The translations under genes and the position numbers were made by a program. 14,296 bases of DNA. It comes from a bacterium. Its GTDB lineage: Bacteria > UBP15 > UBA6099. The notes beneath the pieces were generated by a model that did no database searches, was not told the DNA's origin, and worked only from the letters and a program-made list of their open reading frames with translations. This document shows positions 1-6,200 of this stretch, one piece after another. Position 1 is the first letter of the stretch; each line of letters begins with the position of its first letter. The stretch spans positions 1 to 14,296 of the forward strand of contig JAKQBV010000076.1 of assembly GCA_029573925.1 (NCBI GenBank), given 5' to 3'.

Positions 1-250
1 CGCGGGGAGTCAAGGGCGAGCGAAGCGAGTTCATCGAAGACCCTTGACGCCTCGTGTTCGAGGTTTAGCATCTCTTCCGTCCGGTTTCAAGTCCAGCTAT
101 ACTACATATTGGGGCCACCCACTCGATTTCCGGATGCCCCACAATTTTATTCGTTGCTAATATGTAGTTTTATCTAATACATCGTTTAGGGGAATCACAA
201 GCGAAGCTTCAAAAAATCTCTAAGCGCGACAGGATCGCGGGATTCAGATA
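1..250. other. Non-coding leader with nested inverted repeats
   Basis: I find no supportable gene here. Frame 1 of the plus strand is open to about position 174, but it has no start codon and a serine-rich, unconvincing composition. Three inverted repeats are visible. 9-16 (GTCAAGGG) pairs with 41-48. 101-110 (ACTACATATT) pairs with 159-168 (AATATGTAGT), and directly inside it 111-115 (GGGGC) pairs with 136-140 (GCCCC). 225-229 (CGCGA) pairs with 235-239. The stretch lies downstream of hicA, so it holds that operon's 3' end and possibly the edge of another element. Confidence 0.5.
212..239 (-). terminator. Weak terminator-like hairpin after hicA
   Basis: Read on the minus strand, a 5-bp stem CGCGA/TCGCG with a 5-base loop is followed, after 7 bases, by a run of six T (plus-strand A at 212-217). 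It lies just past the hicA stop. The gap between stem and T-run is longer than in a classic intrinsic terminator, so the call is tentative. Confidence 0.3.
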
Positions 251-487
251 CTACTCTCTATCCAATAATTCTATGAATTCATCTGTCGTAAGAACTGCTT
301 TGGCTATCAGTTTTCTAAGCAGGCCGCGCTTGACATCCTTGTTGCCGTGAACCGGTATGGTCAAATTGCATCCCATGCCGTCTTTCTTCAACGTCACATG
401 GCTGCCTTCAACGCTTGCTACGCGCCACCCGTTTTTCTGGAACGCTTTTATCGCTTCTTTGCCCGATATGACCGGCAGTTTGCCCAT
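251..487 (-). CDS. hicA: HicA-family toxin (mRNA interferase)
   Basis: This 78-residue protein has the HicA/YcfA-family layout. The N-terminal helix region contains a KAFQKNGW stretch. It is followed by VEGSHVTLKK, in which His30 is the expected catalytic residue of the double-stranded RNA-binding-like fold. The next parts are a strand ending in IPVH and a C-terminal helix (KRGLLRKLIAKA). Known HicA toxins cleave mRNA or tmRNA and halt translation; that activity is inferred here from family membership. The gene lies one base after the stop of the HicB-like gene, so the order is antitoxin then toxin and the two are surely co-transcribed. An AGGT at 499-502 is the best ribosome-binding candidate, about 11 bases from the start, and translational coupling to hicB is likely. 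Nothing looks truncated. Confidence 0.9.
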   Translation of the reverse strand: MGKLPVISGKEAIKAFQKNGWRVASVEGSHVTLKKDGMGCNLTIPVHGNKDVKRGLLRKLIAKAVLTTDEFIELLDRE

Positions 488-488
488 A

Positions 489-704
489 TCACAGAGCTAC
501 CTCAAGAACTTGTTGCTTGATATTCAGTTTTTCTGGAATGTAACCGTATTCGGCTTTCAGCCAGCCGCGTATCGCTTCTTTGATATTCTCCACGGCCTCT
601 TCAACCGTATCCCCCTGCGAGGCGCAACCCGGAAGAGCGGGACATTCAATCACATATCCGCCGTCCTCTTGGTCTTCTTCTATGAACACATTAAACTTCA
701 ACAT
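489..704 (-). CDS. hicB: HicB-family antitoxin (short form)
   Basis: This 71-residue protein opens with FNVFIEEDQEDGGYVIECP, followed by ALPGCASQGDTVEEAVENI and a helix ending in GWLKAE. That is the compact HicB-like antitoxin fold, which binds HicA and blocks its active site. Unlike the longer HicB proteins, it shows no C-terminal ribbon-helix-helix or helix-turn-helix region, so it may not repress its own promoter without a partner. The start is supported by GAGG/GGAG at 707-715 on the minus strand just upstream. The gene is the first of a two-gene operon with hicA and is transcribed away from the decarboxylase-like gene. Confidence 0.9.
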   Translation of the reverse strand: MLKFNVFIEEDQEDGGYVIECPALPGCASQGDTVEEAVENIKEAIRGWLKAEYGYIPEKLNIKQQVLEVAL

Positions 705-732
705 AGCTCCACCTCTATTGTCGATCCGGTCT

Positions 733-771
733 TTACAACTGTATTGTAATCCTATCTGGCGTTTCTTTCCA
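733..771 (-). promoter_or_regulatory. hicBA promoter with overlapping palindrome
   Basis: On the minus strand a -35-like TGGAAA (766-771) and a -10-like TACAAT (743-748) are separated by 17 bases. The -10 box overlaps a perfect 6-bp inverted repeat, TTACAA (733-738) and TTGTAA (744-749), with 5 bases between. This fits a repressor operator for the toxin-antitoxin operon, although the short HicB shows no obvious DNA-binding domain. Confidence 0.5.
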
Positions 772-839
772 GCGAGAAGCCGCTGCGAGCTGTGCTCCGC
801 CGTCCTGAACGCTTGACGCGCCCGGTTCGGCGGGCTGAC

Positions 840-878
840 CGCCGCGTTCTTGTGCGGCGCGCCTCCTTTCTCTATAAT
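840..878 (+). promoter_or_regulatory. Promoter of the decarboxylase/reductase operon
   Basis: TTGTGC (850-855), 17 bases, then a perfect TATAAT (873-878), about 30 bases before the start at 909. A 6-bp inverted repeat (CGCCGC at 840-845 and GCGGCG at 854-859) brackets the -35 box and could be a regulator site or chance in GC-rich DNA. Confidence 0.6.
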
Positions 879-908
879 CTTCCCAACATTTATTTTTGCG
901 AGGTTTTT

Positions 909-1793
909 ATGAAACCGACATTTACGTTCGACGAGTCAATTCTGAACAACGACGACAAGTTCGCGGACAAGTTTTTCAAGCGCTTCAAACTGCGCCACGC
1001 CCCGGAACCGATTCTGCTCAAAGACGGAATCCGGAAAAACTACCGGTTCCCCACGTTCTACAGCGACGTGACTTGCGCGATGGCAATCTTCATGTGCGAC
1101 TACGAAAAAGCTAAGAGCGTCATGCCGCACCCCAAGGTGAAACCCGTGAAAATGACGCTAGGCCGCTCCATCGTCGCGTTTTCGTGCTATGAATACAAGA
1201 ACGTCATGGGCGTTCCGCCCTACAACGAAATCGCCATGACCATCCCCGTGATGGTTGATCCTCAGGCGGACATCCCGGTGCTGCCGATGGTGATGTCCAA
1301 CCTGTTCAAGGAGTTCGGATACTACGTGTTCTCGATGCCGGTGACATCCTACGAAAACCAGTTGAGGGGCAACAATATCTGGGGGCTTCCGAAGGTGACT
1401 CAGGAGATAGAGATATATGAAGAGGACGGGGACTGCGTGACGGTCGCCAAAGAGGAATCGGGCGAGGAATACATCCGGGTTCGCGTGCCGATGGAAGGAA
1501 ACGCGGAGAGCTTCGACGTGAAGTCCAACCTGTACACCCGGCTTGGAGACAAGTTCCTGCAGAGCGAGACGAACTTCAAGGCGACCTTCAGGGTGAACAA
1601 GAACATGGGCCTTCTGCTGAAAAAAGACGCGGAGCCTGACAGGGAATACCTGTGGTTCGGCGACAGCCCGTCGGCGAAAATTCTTAATGAACTGGACATC
1701 GAACGGCAACCGTTCCAGTTGAGGTTCGCCAGAGGCATGAACAGTTGTTTCGATCTTCCCAATCCCAAATACAAATCGCCGATTCAGTTTTAG
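909..1793 (+). CDS. Acetoacetate decarboxylase-like (ADC family) protein
   Basis: This 294-residue protein has the acetoacetate-decarboxylase fold signatures. Early on it has RFPTFYSDVTCAMAIF. A central block holds the NEIAMTIPV region (near residue 110). NNIWGLPKVTQ follows, in which Lys162 sits in the G-x-P-K setting of the Schiff-base lysine of ADC enzymes, so a lysine-dependent chemistry is plausible. It is longer than the roughly 245-residue clostridial enzyme because of an N-terminal extension. Many members of this superfamily are not decarboxylases of acetoacetate (some are aldolase- or cyclase-like), so the substrate is unknown. The start was chosen at 909 because GAGG lies 5 bases upstream; the open frame extends to 792 but has no ribosome site there. 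It is the first gene of an operon with the reductase 25 bases downstream. Confidence 0.8.
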   Translation: MKPTFTFDESILNNDDKFADKFFKRFKLRHAPEPILLKDGIRKNYRFPTFYSDVTCAMAIFMCDYEKAKSVMPHPKVKPVKMTLGRSIVAFSCYEYKNVMGVPPYNEIAMTIPVMVDPQADIPVLPMVMSNLFKEFGYYVFSMPVTSYENQLRGNNIWGLPKVTQEIEIYEEDGDCVTVAKEESGEEYIRVRVPMEGNAESFDVKSNLYTRLGDKFLQSETNFKATFRVNKNMGLLLKKDAEPDREYLWFGDSPSAKILNELDIERQPFQLRFARGMNSCFDLPNPKYKSPIQF

Positions 1794-1818
1794 TCTGAGC
1801 GCGCGGAGGAAAACGACA

Positions 1819-2841
1819 ATGATGAAACTGGTATTTTTCGGAGCGGGAGCCGTCGGGGCGTCCGTCGGCGGCTGGATCGCCGAAAAACATGAAGAAGTGT
1901 ACTTCGTGGACAAACCTGAGATTGTCGAAAAGCTCCGCGAGGACGGCGTGACCTTCTACCAGCAGGGAGAAGAGAAGCGGGCCGTGAACGTGAAGGTGAA
2001 AGCCGCTTGCGACATCTCGGAGATAGAAGACCCGGACGTCATAGTGGTGTCGGTGAAGAACTACAGTCTCGACCCGGTCGCAAAAATGTTGAAAGACAAG
2101 GTCGGAGACCTGCCTATAATCGTCGCGCTCCAGAACGGCGTGGAGAATCAGAAGATTCTTCCCAAATATTTTTCGCGCGTCCTGTACGGCGTGATTTGTT
2201 ATAACGCGTGGCTGGACAAGCCGGGGACAGTGGGATTTCAGAAGCGAGGCCCGATCGTGCTCGGCGCGCTAGACGATGAAATGAAGTTCGAGGCGAAAAT
2301 GGTCGCCCGCGTATTCAACAAAGGCGTCGAGACGATTGTCACGCCGCACATTCAGGATGCCGCCCACTCAAAGATAATCATCAACCTGACTAATTCGCTG
2401 ACCACCCTCGTTGGACATAAGTTCCGCGAGATATCCGACCCAGCCCTTTTCCAGAAGCTGCTGACCAACCTCACATTTGAAGGCGTGCGCGTGGTGAAAG
2501 CCGCCGGATACGGCGAGTGCAAACTCGGCGGCATGCCGTCTTGGATGGTGATGGAGATGGCCACGAAACTGCCCCCCTTTATCTCCAAACCTATCTTTGA
2601 CAAGAACGTAAAAAAGATGGTCGTCAGCAGCATGGCGCAGGACATCATCCAGCGCGGCGGCGGAGATTCTGAACTGGACACAATAAACGGGCGCATAATC
2701 GAGTTGGCGGATCAATTCGGCGTGGACATCCCATACAACCGGGCGGTGTACAAGATGTGCAAAGCCGAGTTCGCCAAGCCCAAGTTCGAGCCGCTCGACG
2801 TCCGGGACGTCTGGGCCGAAGTCAGCAAAAACATACGGTAG
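1819..2841 (+). CDS. Ketopantoate reductase-family (ApbA/PanE-like) oxidoreductase
   Basis: This 340-residue NADP(H)-type dehydrogenase begins with a Rossmann beta-strand and GxGxxG motif (GAGAVG, Gly8/Gly10/Gly13). The ALQNGVEN stretch follows. The catalytic lysine is in AHSKIIINLTNSL (Lys185). The C-terminal helical block has SSMAQDI and SELDTINGRIIELA with Glu285, matching the Lys/Glu catalytic pair of PanE. PanE reduces 2-dehydropantoate to pantoate in CoA synthesis, but the family has many paralogues acting on other 2-oxo or 3-oxo acids. At 340 residues it is longer than E. coli PanE (about 300). A GGAGG at 1805-1809 lies 9 bases before the start. Pairing with an ADC-like protein suggests a shared oxo-acid pathway rather than CoA synthesis, but this is inference. 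Confidence 0.85.
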   Translation: MMKLVFFGAGAVGASVGGWIAEKHEEVYFVDKPEIVEKLREDGVTFYQQGEEKRAVNVKVKAACDISEIEDPDVIVVSVKNYSLDPVAKMLKDKVGDLPIIVALQNGVENQKILPKYFSRVLYGVICYNAWLDKPGTVGFQKRGPIVLGALDDEMKFEAKMVARVFNKGVETIVTPHIQDAAHSKIIINLTNSLTTLVGHKFREISDPALFQKLLTNLTFEGVRVVKAAGYGECKLGGMPSWMVMEMATKLPPFISKPIFDKNVKKMVVSSMAQDIIQRGGGDSELDTINGRIIELADQFGVDIPYNRAVYKMCKAEFAKPKFEPLDVRDVWAEVSKNIR

Positions 2842-2846
2842 CAACA

Positions 2847-2863
2847 GCGGCCCGTAAGGCCGC
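2847..2863. repeat. GC-rich hairpin between convergent genes
   Basis: GCGGCC (2847-2852) and GGCCGC (2858-2863) form a perfect 6-bp stem with a 5-base loop, directly after the reductase stop. No T-run follows on either strand, so it is at best a weak or factor-dependent terminator. The rest of 2864-2953 shows nothing I can name. Confidence 0.4.
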
Positions 2864-2953
2864 CCTCAGACGCGGGCGTTTCGCTATATCGCAAACATCA
2901 TATTATCCAGTCGATTCAGCGAATCGTCACCGCGAACGCGCAATCAACGCGTC

Positions 2954-4075
2954 TTATTCAATCAGGGGTCGGGGCGTGCGGACATGGAATGTGTAATCGT
3001 TCGCCATGGGGACGCCGAACATGTCGCGAACGGAGGCTTTGACGGTCACATCGAGGCGCGAATCGGGGGGAAGGTCCGCCGCAGGCCGGAACTGCAACAT
3101 GTTGTGTCCGTAAGACCAGTGAAACGCGCCTTCTATCCGCGCGCCGTCCGGCCCCGTGACGAACACTGTCTCCGGGGTTATTGAACTCTGATCGTATTTC
3201 TCTGAGAAGAAAATATTGATTGACGAATCGACTGTTCCGGCGAGACGAGATAAGAGAGTAGCGCCGTTTTCCGGATATATTGCGAACACTAAATCGACGG
3301 GAAGATCGTTGAGTTTTTTCCATCGCGCTTCCCAGTAAAGAGCGGTGAGCTGTCCGAGGTGTTCCACTCCGCCGGGAGCCTGCATGTAGTTCGCGGCTCC
3401 CCACGGTATCTTCTGCCTGACCATTTCCGATTCGTTCTTGTTAAGTATCTTTGTGCCCTCGTAAGCTAGATAGAGAAACCTGAGACCTAACATCATCTGG
3501 CGGCGAATGTCCGGCCAAGATGTCCCCAGATTGGAGTAAACTTTTTCAAGATGCGATACTGGGGTAAGGCGCGCGGGATTGCCCTTGAGACGCGCGGCGG
3601 CGGACAGCGCGTTCCTGCCGTGTTCGCCCATGCACACCATGTCCAGCCCCCGGTCGACGTCGTCCTGCGTCCCGCCGTCGGCCTCCGTCACTTTCTCTAT
3701 GAAAAGATGGTCGAAGACCTGATCCTCGAACCCGTGCGCCATCGCTCCCAGCAGATGCGCTATCAAACGCTCGTATTCGGGATGCGAAGGCCCGACATCG
3801 TTCCTTATATAATCTATGTATCCGTTGTGGAACTCCGACCAGTGAGAGTATTCGCCGTATTTGTTGCCGCCCGCATAACCGCTGTCCGGATACCATGAAG
3901 CCCAGAGAACGATGTCTTTGTTGCTTTCAAGCAACAACTTCAAATCCGGATCGGCGACGTTCGCGACGGCTTTCTCGGACATGAATATATGAAGCGTGCC
4001 GCCTGCGGCCAGCGCTGCCGTCCCGGCCGCCAGAACAGCCGCAGCTACTGCCATCGCGCAGATGATTTTCTTCAT
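2954..4075 (-). CDS. Secreted zinc-dependent phospholipase C-like protein with C-terminal Ig-like domain
   Basis: This 373-residue protein starts with a Sec signal peptide (KK, hydrophobic core, likely cleavage after ALA at residue 23). The mature part matches the zinc-dependent phospholipase C/S1-P1-like fold. Candidate metal ligands are His29, Asp64 in WYPDSG, His114 and Asp118 in GAMAHGFEDQVFDH, His123 and later Glu/His in MGEHG. Residues about 265-370 resemble a bacterial Ig-like (Big_5) domain, with YPENGAT, FFSEKYDQSSITPETV and a closing DMFGVPMANDYTFHV. Family members bind three zinc ions and hydrolyse phosphodiesters such as phospholipids. Here the lipid substrate and the fate of the protein (periplasm or surface) are inferred. 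GGAG at 4085-4088 lies 9 bases before the start. It is a single-gene unit divergent from the amino-sugar operon. Confidence 0.75.
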   Translation of the reverse strand: MKKIICAMAVAAAVLAAGTAALAAGGTLHIFMSEKAVANVADPDLKLLLESNKDIVLWASWYPDSGYAGGNKYGEYSHWSEFHNGYIDYIRNDVGPSHPEYERLIAHLLGAMAHGFEDQVFDHLFIEKVTEADGGTQDDVDRGLDMVCMGEHGRNALSAAARLKGNPARLTPVSHLEKVYSNLGTSWPDIRRQMMLGLRFLYLAYEGTKILNKNESEMVRQKIPWGAANYMQAPGGVEHLGQLTALYWEARWKKLNDLPVDLVFAIYPENGATLLSRLAGTVDSSINIFFSEKYDQSSITPETVFVTGPDGARIEGAFHWSYGHNMLQFRPAADLPPDSRLDVTVKASVRDMFGVPMANDYTFHVRTPRPLIE

Positions 4076-4129
4076 TCAGCCTGACTCCAGATCGGGCGGG
4101 CGCGAAGTCCGCCCAGCTCCGTTTCATTG

Positions 4130-4159
4130 ATTATACGAAGCGAGCGTCTATCCCGCCAA
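4130..4159 (-). promoter_or_regulatory. Promoter of the phospholipase-like gene
   Basis: On the minus strand, TTGGCG (4154-4159), 18 bases, then a perfect TATAAT (4130-4135), giving a leader of roughly 50 bases. That leader can fold a 6-bp GC stem (4094-4099 with 4109-4114) close to the ribosome site. Confidence 0.55.
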
Positions 4160-4174
4160 CATGTTTTTCAGAAA

Positions 4175-4206
4175 CGCGCAGCTCCGCGCGCCTGCGGGAC
4201 TGCGCG
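4175..4206. repeat. Strong hairpin in divergent intergenic region
   Basis: CGCGCAG (4175-4181) pairs with CTGCGCG (4200-4206). Inside, after one mismatch, TCCGC (4183-4187) pairs with GCGGG (4194-4198, one wobble). A run of T (4220-4225) follows 13 bases later on the plus strand. No plus-strand gene lies just upstream, so a terminator role is not obvious. Confidence 0.45.
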
Positions 4207-4234
4207 GCGTCTCTATCGGTTTTTTCTCGTTTAA

Positions 4235-4242
4235 TATAAAAT
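4235..4242 (+). promoter_or_regulatory. Possible -10 region of the amino-sugar operon
   Basis: An AT-rich patch contains overlapping TATAAA (4235-4240) and TAAAAT (4237-4242), each one base from consensus, about 45 bases before the first gene. No convincing -35 box sits at the right distance, so an activator or another sigma factor may be involved. Confidence 0.35.
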
Positions 4243-4284
4243 CTAGTGGGGATAGACGAGGCGCTAGGTCGCCCGTGGAGCGGT

Positions 4285-5142
4285 ATGAAACTGAAATCCA
4301 CCGAAAGGCTCAACGTTGCGGTTGTCGGAGCGACGCACGGCGAGGCGGGCGTCGCCGGTTTATCGCCGTTTCCCGCCGGGGCCGCGCCCGCTGCGCGCTT
4401 GTCAGTCTGTCTGACGGGCCTCGGTTGCCGTGTGTTCCACCTTTCGTGCGCCGGGCTGGACTCTGTCGGCGCGGCCCTCATCAACGAGCTTGCGCGGCGC
4501 GGCGTGAACGTGGACTTCATGGAAAGGGCCGAGCCTTCGGCTCCCGGCTCCCGCCCCGTGATGACCAACACCGCCCTGCTATCCGCCCGCGCGATGATCT
4601 CTTCCTGCCATCTGTTGGCTATCGTTCCCGATATCCCGGAGGACACATTTGATTTCGCTCTAAGGGTCGCGCGCCATTTCGGCGTGCCTGTTCTCTGCGC
4701 CGCCGCTCCCGGTTGCGATTACATAAGCTCTCGCATGCGTATGCTGGACGTGCTTGTCGCCGGGGACGATGCTACGCTTGAACTATCGCGAATACATCCA
4801 TCGGACATGGAGACGGCGGAGGAAGCCGCCGACTACTTTTTGAAAAAAGGGGCCGGGGCCGCCGTGATATACCACGGCGCGCGCGGGGCGACCGCCGCCT
4901 GCGAAGTGCGCGAAGCGGCCCACTATCCAGCTCCGGTCTGCGATGAACCTTTCGGAGAGCGGTCAGAAGACATGTTCGCGGCGGCGCTCTGTTGCGCGCT
5001 GACGCTCAAGCGTCCTTTGCCGGACGCCGTCACTTACGCGATCGCCGCGGCCGGGGCCGCCGCAGGGGCTTCCCCAGAAGCGCCTCCGCCCGGACATCGC
5101 GAGATAACGCAAAAACTCGCTCCATTGAGACAATCGAGGTAG
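4285..5142 (+). CDS. Degenerate PfkB/ribokinase-family sugar kinase-like protein
   Basis: This 285-residue protein looks like a PfkB-family fold. It has an N-terminal strand (NVAVVGATHGE), the LSVCLTGLGCRVFHLSCAGLD block, then GAALINELARRGVNVDFM. The middle strands have IVPDIP and VLCAAAPGCD, and the C-terminal helices contain DMFAAALCCALTLKRPLPDAV. Functional kinases carry D-T-x-G-A-G-D with the catalytic Asp; here the place reads DEPFGERSED (Asp220 to Asp229), so the GAG anion-hole glycines are lost. The N-terminal sugar-binding GGxxxN stretch is also shortened. It may be an altered kinase or a non-catalytic sugar-binding regulator. The start at 4285 has GGAG 5 bases upstream; an in-frame GTG at 4246 is a weaker choice. 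It ends 5 bases before the SIS gene, so it is first in an amino-sugar operon. Confidence 0.65.
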   Translation: MKLKSTERLNVAVVGATHGEAGVAGLSPFPAGAAPAARLSVCLTGLGCRVFHLSCAGLDSVGAALINELARRGVNVDFMERAEPSAPGSRPVMTNTALLSARAMISSCHLLAIVPDIPEDTFDFALRVARHFGVPVLCAAAPGCDYISSRMRMLDVLVAGDDATLELSRIHPSDMETAEEAADYFLKKGAGAAVIYHGARGATAACEVREAAHYPAPVCDEPFGERSEDMFAAALCCALTLKRPLPDAVTYAIAAAGAAAGASPEAPPPGHREITQKLAPLRQSR

Positions 5143-5147
5143 ATGAC

Positions 5148-6185
5148 ATGGGAAAAATGATATCCGAGATTAAAGAGCAGCCCGCCGCGCTTGAACGGTT
5201 GCTAAAAGGCGAAAGCCGCAACATCGGGAAGATTGCCGACAGAATCCGGCGTCTGGACCCGGCCTTCTTCTCGATAGCGGCGAGGGGCAGTTCGGACAAC
5301 GCCGCGACGTTCGGCAAGTATCTAATCGAGTGCGAGAACGGCTTGACGTGCTCTCTGGCCGCCCCATCGGTGCACACCGTCTATAAGAAAAAGATAGACA
5401 TGCGGCGCGGCGTCGTCATCGGCGTCTCTCAGTCCGGCGAGGGAGACGACATAAATGAAACTCTCAGGCTCGCGCGGGACTCCGGAGCATACACCATAGG
5501 AATCACCAACACCCCCGGCTCCGCTATGGCGGCGGTCGCGGACGACGTGATACTGCTTCGGGCCGGACTCGAAAAGGGATTAGCCGCGACGAAGACCTAC
5601 ACCTGCCAGCTTATGGCCATGATGATGCTTTCGGCGTCGCTGGCCGGGGACAGCGCCCTGCTCGCCGTGCTCGACGGCGTCCCGGACGCCGTGAACGAAA
5701 CGCTCGCGGTGGAGAGCCGCGTTCGCGAGATAACCGAGCGCTACAGATACATGGAAAGGTGCGTCATAATCGGGCGCGGGTTCAATTACGCGACAGTCAA
5801 AGAGGCGGCGCTGAAACTGATGGAGACGAGCTACGTGGTGGCGCAACCGTTCTCCACAGCCGACTTCATGCACGGCCCGATAGCGATGACGGGAGCCGGG
5901 TTCCCGGCGTTCGTCTGCGCGCCGTCCGGCCGCATGGCCGCTCCCATCCGCAAACTCTGCGGCGAACTGAGGGACAAACAACTCGAAACAGTCATCGCTT
6001 CGAGCAACCCCGCGACGCTCAAACTCGCCTCGAAGGCTATTCGAATGCCCATCGACTGCGACGAACTTGTCAGCCCTATCCTTTACATTGTTCCTTTCCA
6101 GTTTTTCGCAAACTTACTTTCGGTCGCCAGAGGGCTTGACCCTGATAATCCGAGGTTCCTCAAGAAGGTGACAAAAACACTCTGA
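5148..6185 (+). CDS. SIS-domain glucosamine-6-phosphate deaminase-like (NagB-II type)
   Basis: This 345-residue protein has two SIS sugar-phosphate isomerase domains. The first (about 40-175) carries RGSSDN (46-51), SQSGEGDD (94-101) and LEKGLAATKTYT (141-152), which bind the phosphosugar. The second (about 200-335) carries IGRGFNYATVKEAALKLMET and DFMHGPIAM. The C-terminus, GLDPDNPRFLKKVTKTL, is typical of NagB-II proteins. These replace classical NagB and convert glucosamine-6-P to fructose-6-P plus ammonia. There is no glutaminase domain, so it is not GlmS. The NagA gene 15 bases downstream strongly supports the deaminase role. AgaS-type or fructoselysine-type enzymes share the fold and remain possible. 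GAGGT at 5136-5140 gives the start; the frame is open upstream to 4992 only as a shadow of the kinase gene. Confidence 0.85.
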   Translation: MGKMISEIKEQPAALERLLKGESRNIGKIADRIRRLDPAFFSIAARGSSDNAATFGKYLIECENGLTCSLAAPSVHTVYKKKIDMRRGVVIGVSQSGEGDDINETLRLARDSGAYTIGITNTPGSAMAAVADDVILLRAGLEKGLAATKTYTCQLMAMMMLSASLAGDSALLAVLDGVPDAVNETLAVESRVREITERYRYMERCVIIGRGFNYATVKEAALKLMETSYVVAQPFSTADFMHGPIAMTGAGFPAFVCAPSGRMAAPIRKLCGELRDKQLETVIASSNPATLKLASKAIRMPIDCDELVSPILYIVPFQFFANLLSVARGLDPDNPRFLKKVTKTL

Positions 6186-6200
6186 CACTGGAGAGACAAC

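Noticed and set aside
1..174. Open frame at the left edge as the end of a gene
   Set aside because: No start codon in view, Ser-rich composition, and it crosses the inverted repeats.
792..908. N-terminal extension of the decarboxylase-like gene to 792
   Set aside because: Arg-rich low-complexity residues, no ribosome site, and the promoter -10 box (873-878) would lie inside the gene. The start at 909 has GAGG upstream.
1158..1913. Long minus-strand open frame opposite the decarboxylase-like and reductase genes
   Set aside because: His/Arg-rich antisense shadow of two well-supported genes, with no ribosome site or recognisable domain.
4992..5147. Upstream extension of the SIS gene to 4992
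   Set aside because: It lies wholly inside the kinase-like gene in another frame and is Arg-rich. ATG at 5148 has GAGGT upstream and matches the family start.
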